This document shows, piece after piece, positions 49,679 through 55,084 of a stretch of 64,000 nucleotides of DNA. The position numbers were made by a program, and so were the translations under genes. Under the pieces are notes generated by a model, which searched no databases, was not told the origin of the DNA, and worked only from the letters and a program-made list of their open reading frames with translations. Source of the DNA: a virus; IMG/VR virus record IMGVR_UViG_3300035670_000121, positions 21,616 to 85,615 of that record; one strand, written 5' to 3'. Within the stretch, counting starts at the first letter, position 1. Each line of letters begins with the position of its first letter.

Positions 49679-50269
49679 ATGGGTCTTTACGATACTATTA
49701 AATGTAAATATTCACTTCCCATGCCAGATGATCCTAAAGGATATTCTGGTTCTGAATATTTCCAAACTAAAGATTTAGATTGTTGTCTCGGATATTATGA
49801 AATTCGAGAAGACGGTGTTTTATGGAGCGAGCATCGAGAAAGTGAATATGTAGCAGGAAATCCTAAAGGGAAAAGCTTGATGGAAAAATTAGGTCGAATC
49901 GAAACTAAAAATAGTTGGTTCGAGCCTGATTATTTTCATGGTACAATAGAAATGTATGATTATATTGATCATGACAATAGCAAAGATTTCGATTATTTCA
50001 TTTCTTATGAAATACAATTTGATAAAGGAACTGTAAAAAATATCAGATTGTTAAATTTCGAAGCCACTCCTAATCAAAAAAGAAAAGAAAAAGATAAGAT
50101 TTTTAACGAAAATCTGCGTAAAGATTACGAGTTTCGGCAGACTAAAAAATATAAATACATTTACGCGCCATATAATAAAGCAATAAGATATATTTTTAAA
50201 AAAATATATAATATTAGTAGTAAAATACCTTCATTGATATTAAAATTAGAAAATAAAATATCATTATGA
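49679..50269 (+). CDS. Conserved MGLYDTIKCKY-type phage protein
   Basis: 196 residues. MGLYDTIKCKYSLPMPDDP, FQTKDLDCCLGYYEIREDG and the later VKNIRLLNFE form a known phage hypothetical family; the role is unknown. The C-terminal ~70 residues are basic and helical (KRKEKDKIFNENLRKDYEF). Overlaps the next gene by 4 bases. Confidence 0.76.
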   Translation: MGLYDTIKCKYSLPMPDDPKGYSGSEYFQTKDLDCCLGYYEIREDGVLWSEHRESEYVAGNPKGKSLMEKLGRIETKNSWFEPDYFHGTIEMYDYIDHDNSKDFDYFISYEIQFDKGTVKNIRLLNFEATPNQKRKEKDKIFNENLRKDYEFRQTKKYKYIYAPYNKAIRYIFKKIYNISSKIPSLILKLENKISL

Positions 50270-50601
50270 AATTTAAAAACTTCGAAGATGTAGAATATGA
50301 ATTAATATTCGCAATACCAAAGTTTAGTCGTGCTGTGGAAGGTTTGTGCGATAGTCCAGATACAGAGAGACCACAAATAATTGTAGATCCGCAGCTATTA
50401 AAAAGAAGAAAGCTTAATGTCCTTATAGAAGAGGTTTTTCACGCTCATCTATATGATTTGCCTGAATGGAAAGCTAGAAAATTTGCTGCTAATTTAGGTA
50501 AATTGATTTATAGCACTTTCATGGCAGAACCTTCAAGAAGGTGTGCCCGTAGAAAGCCAAGGAAGCGGAGGCTGAACAACAGGAGGAGTGATTTGATTTA
50601 A
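50266..50601 (+). CDS. Protein with degenerate HExxH-like motif
   Basis: 111 residues. LNVLIEEVFHAHLYDLPEW aligns with the phage LIHEALHA metallopeptidase-like motif but the first His is Glu (EEVFH), so a canonical zinc site is lost. Before it, PQIIVDPQL. The Arg-rich last ~25 residues are antisense to the C-terminus of the minus-strand gene and may be non-functional extension: the two genes overlap convergently by 69 bases. Confidence 0.6.
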   Translation: MKFKNFEDVEYELIFAIPKFSRAVEGLCDSPDTERPQIIVDPQLLKRRKLNVLIEEVFHAHLYDLPEWKARKFAANLGKLIYSTFMAEPSRRCARRKPRKRRLNNRRSDLI

Positions 50602-50892
50602 AATCTGTTGACCTGCACCGCTTTCAAATGCATTTTTTTGATCTTGTCCAATTGTATCCCAAACCCAAGTAAGTACTTGATTCTCAGTTAGATTTGCGTA
50701 AGGAATAAACTCTCCTGTATTTAGTGGCACCGAAGTGCAAGAATAAACTCTGCCATTAAAAGGACCGCCGCTTACTCCAGAGTAGTATGACAAACAATCC
50801 CAATGGACTGTAAAAACATAATCAACATATCCACTGAAATCGGGATAACAATCCATTGCGCCTACTCTCCATGTATAACCGATATCGCTCAT
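50533..50892 (-). CDS. Conserved phage protein with Trp-rich domain
   Basis: 119 residues: YTWRVGAMDCYPDFSGYVDY, VHWDCLSYYSG, FIPYANLTENQVLTWVWDTI, and a Pro-rich end PPLPWL. This block is conserved in structural or unknown proteins of many phages. Minus strand, with a GTGTATATTTTTT motif before the ATG. Convergent overlap with the + gene. Confidence 0.75.
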   Translation of the reverse strand: MSDIGYTWRVGAMDCYPDFSGYVDYVFTVHWDCLSYYSGVSGGPFNGRVYSCTSVPLNTGEFIPYANLTENQVLTWVWDTIGQDQKNAFESGAGQQILNQITPPVVQPPLPWLSTGTPS

Positions 50893-50911
50893 ATTTATAA
50901 AAAATATACAC
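50893..50911 (-). promoter_or_regulatory. GTGTA-type (late-like) promoter motif
   Basis: Minus-strand GTGTATATTTTTTATAAAT directly precedes the ATG at 50892 and ends in TATAAAT. Confidence 0.5.
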
Positions 50912-50944
50912 TATATTAATTGATAAATAGAAAAATTAAAGCTC

Positions 50945-50972
50945 AATAGTGAGCGATATACTTACAAATATA
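50945..50972. repeat. Intergenic repeat element, copy 2
   Basis: Second copy of the 28-base element at 48066 (AATAGTGAGCGATATACTTAC then AAATATA); the dyad is imperfect here. Located between the divergent genes at 50892 and 51023. Confidence 0.5.
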
Positions 50973-51022
50973 TAGATTTTCTAATAAACAACAGTATAAT
51001 ATTTCACATTTATAAATACTAA

Positions 51023-51211
51023 ATGTATTTTTATTTATTAAATATGAAAAAATGTTTATACTGTGAAGAATATATAGACACTGAGAACGATGATTTCCAA
51101 AAGGTAGGCAAAAAAATTATTTGTGCTTTTTGCTATGAAGATTATGCAGATGAATTAGATAATTTCGGCGCAGAAGATGATGATATAGAAGAAGAGAATG
51201 AAGATAATTAA
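51023..51211 (+). CDS. Small zinc-ribbon protein with acidic tail
   Basis: 62 residues. KKCLYCEEYID and CAFCYEDYADE give CxxC...CxxC; the last 20 residues are nearly all Asp/Glu/Asn. TATAAATAC ends 3 bases before the ATG at 51023, a T4-late-like core. ATG 51044 is an alternative start. Same design as the 48-aa protein at 37057. Confidence 0.68.
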   Translation: MYFYLLNMKKCLYCEEYIDTENDDFQKVGKKIICAFCYEDYADELDNFGAEDDDIEEENEDN

Positions 51212-51240
51212 AAATATATTCTCTTTATTATTATTTATAA

Positions 51241-51256
51241 GTGTAAATATATATAG
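51241..51256 (+). promoter_or_regulatory. GTGTAA-type (late-like) promoter motif without an ORF
   Basis: GTGTAAATATATATAG stands in a 230-base gene-free stretch and is followed by two hairpins and a terminator, not by a start codon. Confidence 0.48.
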
Positions 51257-51350
51257 CGCAAAATAAAACTGGTCCAACTTTTTTTCAAAAGTTCCAGTAA
51301 AGCCTCATAGCGCATTCATCACCTGTGTTTTGAAAGTGAGGCTTCTTTTT
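51257..51350 (+). ncRNA. Candidate small noncoding RNA
   Basis: No ORF. Hairpin 1: ACTGG-(TCC bulge)-AACTTTT, TTTC loop, AAAAGTTCCAGT (51268-51298), a 12-bp stem. Hairpin 2: AAGCCTCA/TGAGGCTT (51299-51344) with a 30-base loop and a T-run, i.e. a terminator. With the upstream motif this predicts a ~95-nt structured transcript. No family recognised. Confidence 0.5.
51299..51350 (+). terminator. Long-loop Rho-independent terminator
   Basis: 8-bp stem AAGCCTCA/TGAGGCTT, 30-base loop, then CTTTTT. Confidence 0.7.
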
Positions 51351-51363
51351 CCCCAAAAGTAGC

Positions 51364-51377
51364 AAAATCGCGATTTT
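51364..51377. promoter_or_regulatory. 14-bp perfect palindrome, possible operator
   Basis: AAAATCGCGATTTT, perfectly symmetric, 28 bases before the -35 box of the next promoter. Confidence 0.4.
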
Positions 51378-51404
51378 AGGCCGTTTTTTGAAGATTTTTA
51401 CCTG

Positions 51405-51432
51405 TTGACAAACCTAAAAAACCTGATACTCT
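51405..51432 (+). promoter_or_regulatory. Sigma70-like promoter with extended -10, leaderless design
   Basis: TTGACA (51405-51410), 16-base spacer ending in TGA, TACTCT (51427-51432); ATG 51442 is 9 bases downstream. Confidence 0.65.
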
Positions 51433-51441
51433 GATCACCGT

Positions 51442-51687
51442 ATGCTGAACACCGAAAAGAAACTGCGTGGCCGCCCCAAGGGAGCCACTTCTTGTATCAA
51501 CATCACTTTGGGAGATCTTCTCTCAAAGATTGGCACCAATCCTGCTACTGAGATTCAGGTCGGCAGGACGTGGCTTGCAAAGTTCAACGTCGTTGACGTT
51601 GAGACTAACAAGGAAGTCGATGAGCTTCCTGAGAACATCAAGCAGCAGCTAGAAGAGAACTCTAAGGTCGAGTTTGTCATTAGCTGA
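51442..51687 (+). CDS. Small AT-hook-type DNA-binding candidate
   Basis: 81 residues. The N-terminal KKLRGRPKGA contains an AT-hook core RGRP, a minor-groove DNA-binding motif; the remainder (TLGDLLSKIG, WLAKFNVVDVE) is mixed alpha/beta. Higher G+C and different codon choice than most of the window. Only 2 bases separate it from the RuvB-like gene, so it may act with it on DNA. Confidence 0.65.
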   Translation: MLNTEKKLRGRPKGATSCINITLGDLLSKIGTNPATEIQVGRTWLAKFNVVDVETNKEVDELPENIKQQLEENSKVEFVIS

Positions 51688-51689
51688 TC

Positions 51690-52613
51690 ATGTTTGATTC
51701 ACTAGTGGGTCAAGTGGAAGTAAAGCGTAAGCTGGCGTTCTATGCGTCAGCTTACGCAACTTCTCGCACCGTACCGTTTCTCAACTTTATCGGTGCTCGC
51801 GGTTTGGGCAAGACGAATTTTGTTCGTGCTTTCTCGAAATCGCTGCTGGATAGCAATGGACAGAAAAAGCCATTGCTTGAGATTAACAGTTCAAGCATCA
51901 AATCTTCTGCACATTTCTTTGAGCAGATTTTTATTAATCATGTTCAAGATAAAGAAGTTGTGCTGTTTTTTGATGAGTGCCACTGTCTTCCTGAGAATTT
52001 AGTATTTGCTTTTCTTACAATTCTAAATACAGAAGAAGGAAATGTTAAGCATTATAATCATGGCGACAATCTTTTTGTTTTTGATTTTACAAAAATAAAT
52101 ATATTGTTTGCAACTACTGAATCAGATAAGATCTTTCTACCACTGAGAGATAGATTAACTACAATAGAATTTGCTGATTATTCTAATAATGAATTAGAGC
52201 ATATTTTTAAGTTGAATCTTCCTCAGATTGAAATTGATAATGATGCGCTTGCAATGCTGGCTGATACTTCAAGGGGAAATGCACGGTCATGCGTTCTCCG
52301 GGCCAAGGAAGTAGCATTGTATTGCAAAAACTACAACGTCAAGAAGTTTACTATTGACGACGCCAAGAAGTTGGTTTATATTCTCGGCATACTACCTCAC
52401 GGTTTGAACCGGATTGAGTGGCAGATACTAAATATTTTGCGTCAAAATGGACATTGTTCTTTGTCTGCTTTGGCTGCAAAAACAGGTTTGTCACGCACTG
52501 CGATTCAAAAAGACCATGAGTTGTTTTTGATTAAGAAAAATTTAATCCACATTGATGGACTTAGAATGCTAACTACAAGCGGTGCAAAAGTTCTTCTAGA
52601 AAATAAAGTATAA
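51690..52613 (+). CDS. RuvB-like AAA+ ATPase
   Basis: 307 residues. Starts MFDSLVGQVEVKRKL as RuvB, with Walker A GARGLGKT, Walker B VVLFFDECH, sensor 1 FATTES, arginine-finger region PLRDRL, sensor 2 near SRGNARSCVLRA and a winged helix (GLNRIEWQILNILRQNGHCS). RuvB drives Holliday junction branch migration; no RuvA or RuvC is nearby, so it may pair with host RuvA or serve as a different AAA+ loader. The 5' part shares the G+C-richer codon use of the gene upstream, the 3' part does not. Confidence 0.87.
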   Translation: MFDSLVGQVEVKRKLAFYASAYATSRTVPFLNFIGARGLGKTNFVRAFSKSLLDSNGQKKPLLEINSSSIKSSAHFFEQIFINHVQDKEVVLFFDECHCLPENLVFAFLTILNTEEGNVKHYNHGDNLFVFDFTKINILFATTESDKIFLPLRDRLTTIEFADYSNNELEHIFKLNLPQIEIDNDALAMLADTSRGNARSCVLRAKEVALYCKNYNVKKFTIDDAKKLVYILGILPHGLNRIEWQILNILRQNGHCSLSALAAKTGLSRTAIQKDHELFLIKKNLIHIDGLRMLTTSGAKVLLENKV

Positions 52614-52619
52614 TTTATT

Positions 52620-52922
52620 ATGATTGTTCAATATATTCACGATCCAAAAAAGAATAAGCTGCGTGGCGTTCTTGTGGCAAGACGACCAATGGAAAATAAT
52701 TTTCCAATTATTAGTTGGTCATACACAAACGTAAAAGCTGGTGATCGCTTTGACAAGATTCGCGGTTATAATATTGCAGTTTGTCGTTTTACGACGAAAA
52801 CCAATGCGGTAATTCCGCATCATGTTAAAAAAGTGTGTAATAATTTTAAGAAAAGAGTTGCAAAATACTATAAAGTAGATATAAATAGTATTAATATTGT
52901 TGGTAAGGGTGAGAATTTTTAG
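52620..52922 (+). CDS. Conserved hypothetical phage protein (100 aa)
   Basis: 100 residues: KNKLRGVLVARRPM, ISWSYTNVKAGDRFDKIRGY, NIAVCRFTTK, then a basic helix. A conserved phage type (GVLVA..., GWS, F.K..G..IA..R) with unknown function. Last protein gene before the tRNA cluster. Confidence 0.7.
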   Translation: MIVQYIHDPKKNKLRGVLVARRPMENNFPIISWSYTNVKAGDRFDKIRGYNIAVCRFTTKTNAVIPHHVKKVCNNFKKRVAKYYKVDINSINIVGKGENF

Positions 52923-52928
52923 TTAGTG

Positions 52929-53003
52929 GCCTCCTAAGCATAGGCAGCGATGCAGGGGTTTTGTAAACCTCAGAGTTCGGCGCAAGCCCGGAAGGAGGCT
53001 CCA
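52929..53003 (+). tRNA. tRNA-Thr (UGU)
   Basis: Acceptor GCCTCCT/AGGAGGC, anticodon stem GGGGT/ACCTC (one G-T), loop TTTGTAA with anticodon TGT, T stem TTCGG/CCGGA, discriminator T and encoded CCA. The T loop (CGCAAGC) lacks the usual TT at 54-55. Confidence 0.88.
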
Positions 53004-53017
53004 CTTCAAAAAATCGC

Positions 53018-53046
53018 TTGACAAGTGTGTGTGTTTGATGTAGAGT
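53018..53046 (+). promoter_or_regulatory. Sigma70-like promoter of tRNA
   Basis: TTGACA (53018-53023), 17-base spacer, TAGAGT (53041-53046), 23 bases before a CAU tRNA. Confidence 0.75.
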
Positions 53047-53069
53047 TAGTGCGTTGAAAGTGAGTTAGT

Positions 53070-53146
53070 AGCAGGTTGGAGAAGTAGTCTATCTCGTCAC
53101 GCTCATAACGTGAAGATCGCTGGTGCAAATCCAGCACCTGCTCCCA
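53070..53146 (+). tRNA. tRNA-Met (CAU), initiator-like
   Basis: Acceptor AGCAGGT/ACCTGCT, D stem GAGA/TCTC, anticodon stem TCACG/CGTGA, loop CTCATAA (CAT), T stem GCTGG/CCAGC, encoded CCA. The body (TGGAG.AG, CTCGTC, GCTCATAAC, GAAG.TCG, CAAATCC) follows bacterial initiator tRNA more than elongator tRNA, but the three G-C pairs of the anticodon stem are absent and 1:72 is a weak A-U instead of a mismatch. Confidence 0.88.
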
Positions 53147-53158
53147 AATTTTTCTCTC

Positions 53159-53187
53159 TTGACAGAGGCAATATTCTAAGATAGAGT
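53159..53187 (+). promoter_or_regulatory. Sigma70-like promoter of tRNA-Lys
   Basis: TTGACA (53159-53164), 17-base spacer, TAGAGT (53182-53187), followed by a boxA-like element. Confidence 0.78.
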
Positions 53188-53193
53188 ATTGAA

Positions 53194-53205
53194 GTTCTTT
53201 AAAAT
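53194..53205 (+). promoter_or_regulatory. boxA-like antitermination motif
   Basis: GTTCTTTAAAAT between promoter and tRNA-Lys. Close to bacterial rRNA-leader boxA (TGCTCTTTAACA). Repeated at 54346 and 54476. Confidence 0.5.
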
Positions 53206-53279
53206 GGGATCGAAGCATTAAAGTGATGCAATGGTCTTTTAAACCATAGAAGAGGGAGCGTTACCCTCCGGTCCTACCA
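53206..53279 (+). tRNA. tRNA-Lys (UUU)
   Basis: Acceptor GGGATCG/CGGTCCT with two G-T pairs, anticodon stem ATGGT/ACCAT, loop CTTTTAA (TTT), T stem GAGGG/CCCTC, discriminator A and encoded CCA. Own promoter and boxA-like leader. Confidence 0.92.
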
Positions 53280-53306
53280 ATTTATTTTTGTTCTTTTTAT
53301 AATTAC

Positions 53307-53578
53307 GGGCCTTTAGCTTAATGGTTAAAGCAGCGAACTCATTTAATAAAAGTGCCTTATAGAAGAAATTCTATATTGAATCGCGTCAAAGTCGGTGAAA
53401 CCTAAACTACAAATAGTAGGCAATACCGAGCCAAGCTGTAGAAATACAGAAGGTGTAGAGACTTGACGGCGCGTTCCTAAAGTAGAAATACTATGGAAGT
53501 GGTAAAGTCCAGAGAGAATAGAAATATTCACAAATCCGAATTCGTTGAGTGAAGGTTCAAATCCTTCAAGGCCCCCCA
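53307..53578 (+). tRNA. tRNA-Ile2-type (CAU) with group I intron
   Basis: Exons 53307-53342 and 53539-53578. Spliced product: acceptor GGGCCTT/AAGGCCC, D stem GCTT/AAGC, anticodon stem GCGAA/TTCGT, loop CTCATAA, T stem GAAGG/CCTTC, encoded CCA. The sequence around GCGAACTCATAA resembles tRNA-Ile2, whose C34 is modified to lysidine to read AUA, more than tRNA-Met. The intron follows the T of CAT. Confidence 0.9.
53343..53538 (+). ncRNA. Group I intron in tRNA(CAU), Azoarcus-like
   Basis: 196 nt, no ORF. 5' site after T in CAT and last base G. P1: exon CAT plus TT pair with AAGTG, with the T-G wobble at the splice site; the internal guide GTG for CAT is the same as in the Azoarcus tRNA-Ile intron. 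Conserved core R-like GTGTAGAGACTTGACGG (53456 region) and S-like GGTAAAGTCCAGAG form P7. Expected to self-splice. Confidence 0.87.
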
Positions 53579-53580
53579 TT

Positions 53581-54255
53581 TTATTCTGTTCTTTTACATT
53601 TTGAATCAATAATATTTGTTATTATATCTACAAATTTTTGAACTCTGTCTGGTTTGAAATAAGAAATACTAGATACATCAATAATGCATAATTCTATATT
53701 CCGTTCTAAACAAGCTTGAAATTTTCTTTGATCATTATTTTGTGTTCTTAAAAGTTTTTCTTTACCATAAATAGGTTCATAATGAAAAATACCATTTAAT
53801 TCAAAAGCTAATTTCAAATCAGGAATATAAATATCTAACTCAGAATTAATAGTATCAATTCTATTAAAATGAAATTCTAAATCAGGATAACGATTTGGTA
53901 AAATTTCAGATAAATAAATTTCAAATTTAGATCTTCTACAACCATGAGTTTTATGAGTGTTGTTGTATGTTGCGGCGCATGATCTGTTACAAAAAGAATT
54001 TGGATGCCTTCGATGTTCTCCTGCTACTTTGAAAAATTCACTTCCGCATTGCTTGCATTCAACTTTAATTTTTGTAATTTGTTTAATACCTTGGCATTTA
54101 TTCGAACAATAATGTTTTGTTTGATTCTTTAATTTAAGATCGCTTTTTATTTGAGCTTGTCTTCTTTTAAAAATTTTTTGACAAGAATCGCATTTAACAT
54201 CTAAAAGATCCATTGATTTATAATTAGAAATTTGATCTATAGAAATTAATAACAT
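53581..54255 (-). CDS. Vsr/EDxHD-like homing endonuclease with zinc fingers
   Basis: 224 residues from minus-strand ATG 54255. N-terminal zinc fingers: KCDSCQKIF with HYCSNKCQ, and VECKQCGSEF with SFCNRSC. The C-terminal nuclease: Glu in SKFEIYLSEIL, SELDIYIPDLKLAFELNG, FHYEPIYGKEK and QNNDQRKF, similar in layout to the enzyme in the dnaE break. It lies between two tRNA genes, next to an intron-containing tRNA, and TATATAATATATATT precedes its ATG. Target unknown. Confidence 0.85.
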   Translation of the reverse strand: MLLISIDQISNYKSMDLLDVKCDSCQKIFKRRQAQIKSDLKLKNQTKHYCSNKCQGIKQITKIKVECKQCGSEFFKVAGEHRRHPNSFCNRSCAATYNNTHKTHGCRRSKFEIYLSEILPNRYPDLEFHFNRIDTINSELDIYIPDLKLAFELNGIFHYEPIYGKEKLLRTQNNDQRKFQACLERNIELCIIDVSSISYFKPDRVQKFVDIITNIIDSKCKRTE

Positions 54256-54310
54256 AATATATATTATATACATGATAAGATTCGAAATGTGAAATTCAAA
54301 TCTTTTGATG

Positions 54311-54339
54311 TTGACAAGAGCAAGTTTTCAGAGTAGATT
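54311..54339 (+). promoter_or_regulatory. Sigma70-like promoter of tRNA-Ile
   Basis: TTGACA (54311-54316), 17-base spacer, TAGATT (54334-54339). Confidence 0.75.
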
Positions 54340-54345
54340 GTTCGT

Positions 54346-54356
54346 GTTCTTTAAAT
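54346..54356 (+). promoter_or_regulatory. boxA-like antitermination motif
   Basis: GTTCTTTAAAT between the promoter at 54311 and tRNA-Ile. Confidence 0.5.
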
Positions 54357-54431
54357 GCATCTGTAGCTCAATTTCAGAGCCAACTCTTTATAAGGGTTAG
54401 GTTGCGCGTGAGAGTCGCGCCAGATGCACCA
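54357..54431 (+). tRNA. tRNA-Ile (UAU)
   Basis: Acceptor GCATCTG/CAGATGC, D stem GCTC/GAGC, anticodon stem AACTC/GGGTT, loop TTTATAA (TAT), T stem GCGCG/CGCGC, discriminator A, encoded CCA. Reads AUA directly, unlike most bacteria that use lysidine-modified CAU. Confidence 0.92.
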
Positions 54432-54440
54432 ATTTTTCCC

Positions 54441-54469
54441 TTGACAAAGGGCGTATCCAATAGTAGGAT
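54441..54469 (+). promoter_or_regulatory. Sigma70-like promoter of tRNA-Leu
   Basis: TTGACA (54441-54446), 17-base spacer, TAGGAT (54464-54469). Confidence 0.75.
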
Positions 54470-54475
54470 ATGTAC

Positions 54476-54487
54476 GTTCTTTAAAAT
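54476..54487 (+). promoter_or_regulatory. boxA-like antitermination motif
   Basis: GTTCTTTAAAAT, 12 bases before tRNA-Leu. Confidence 0.5.
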
Positions 54488-54499
54488 TGAAGGTTCTGT

Positions 54500-54781
54500 C
54501 GGGCAGTGGCGAAATGGCAGACGCATTATTACGGTGCATTTATAGCGAAAGCTATATCTAAACGGTGTAAATTCGGCGAACGGTTTAACCTCCCAACGCC
54601 GAGCGAAATCTCGAAAGAGAGACGTGTAGAGACTATAATCACCCATCTAAAGTAGTAATACTAAGATGAAGGCATAGTCCAGACTACAAACAGAGAAATC
54701 TGGTAACGAAAGTTATAGTAGTACGCAGACTTAAAATCTGAAGGTAGAAATACCGTAGGGATTCGAGTTCCCTCTGCCCGA
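54500..54781 (+). tRNA. tRNA-Leu (UAA) with group I intron in anticodon stem
   Basis: Exons 54500-54526 and 54726-54781. Spliced: acceptor CGGGCAG/CTGCCCG, D stem GCG/CGC, anticodon stem TCAGA/TCTGA, loop CTTAAAA (TAA), long variable arm GGTA-GAAA-TACC, T stem AGGGA/TCCCT. CCA is not encoded (ACAG follows). Only joining T at position 27 to CAGA restores the five-pair anticodon stem, which places the intron between nucleotides 27 and 28. Confidence 0.88.
54527..54725 (+). ncRNA. Group I intron in tRNA-Leu(UAA)
   Basis: 199 nt, no ORF. Exon GCAT pairs with intron GTGC in P1 with T-G at the 5' splice site; last base is G. P2-type hairpin TATAGC-GAAA-GCTATA, and core GTGTAGAGACTATAA with GGCATAGTCCAGAC pair as P7. 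The insertion site in the stem differs from the anticodon-loop site of the cyanobacterial tRNA-Leu intron. Confidence 0.85.
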
Positions 54782-54801
54782 CAGAGCCTTTAATTTATAA
54801 A

Positions 54802-54890
54802 TTTTGCAGCAATGAGGGCAGTCGTCACTAAGACGTAGCTTAAGGTAGCCAGTGAAAAGCCTCTCGGAAAGGATCTGGTAGAAATCAGGA
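54802..54890 (+). repeat. Structured RNA domain, copy A
   Basis: TTTTGCAGCAATGA then GGGCAGT, hairpin CGTC-ACTAA-GACG and TAGCTTAAGG. The same order recurs 194 bases downstream (copy B), with compensating changes in the hairpin. Confidence 0.55.
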
Positions 54891-54995
54891 CATTTAATTA
54901 GCGTAAAGTAGATGATGCTTTTCGAATCATCCGAGCTAAAGTATGTCGATATCTGATTGGGAACACATTAAGCACTGAACAACCTGATCTGCAAT

Positions 54996-55084
54996 TTTTG
55001 CAGCAATGACGGGAGTCGGTAATTGACCGTAGTTTGGGGCGCTGGAAATTCCGGGCACCAGACAACTCAGCGACGTGATCTGCA
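54996..55084 (+). repeat. Structured RNA domain, copy B
   Basis: TTTTGCAGCAATGA then GGGAGT, hairpin CGGT-AATTG-ACCG and TAGTTTGGGG, then CTGG/CCAG. The hairpin bases differ from copy A but remain paired, evidence for RNA function. Confidence 0.55.

Noticed and set aside
53006-53218. Small minus-strand frame across tRNA-Met and tRNA-Lys
   Set aside because: Covers tRNA genes with full cloverleaf structure; no protein similarity.
53307-53578. tRNA with CAU as simple tRNA-Met and a protein-coding intron
   Set aside because: The intron has no ORF, and the tRNA body is closer to Ile2 (AGC..GCGA-CTCATAA) than to Met.
53343-53609. 88-residue minus-strand frame over the tRNA(CAU) intron
   Set aside because: It overlaps a group I intron core and tRNA exons.
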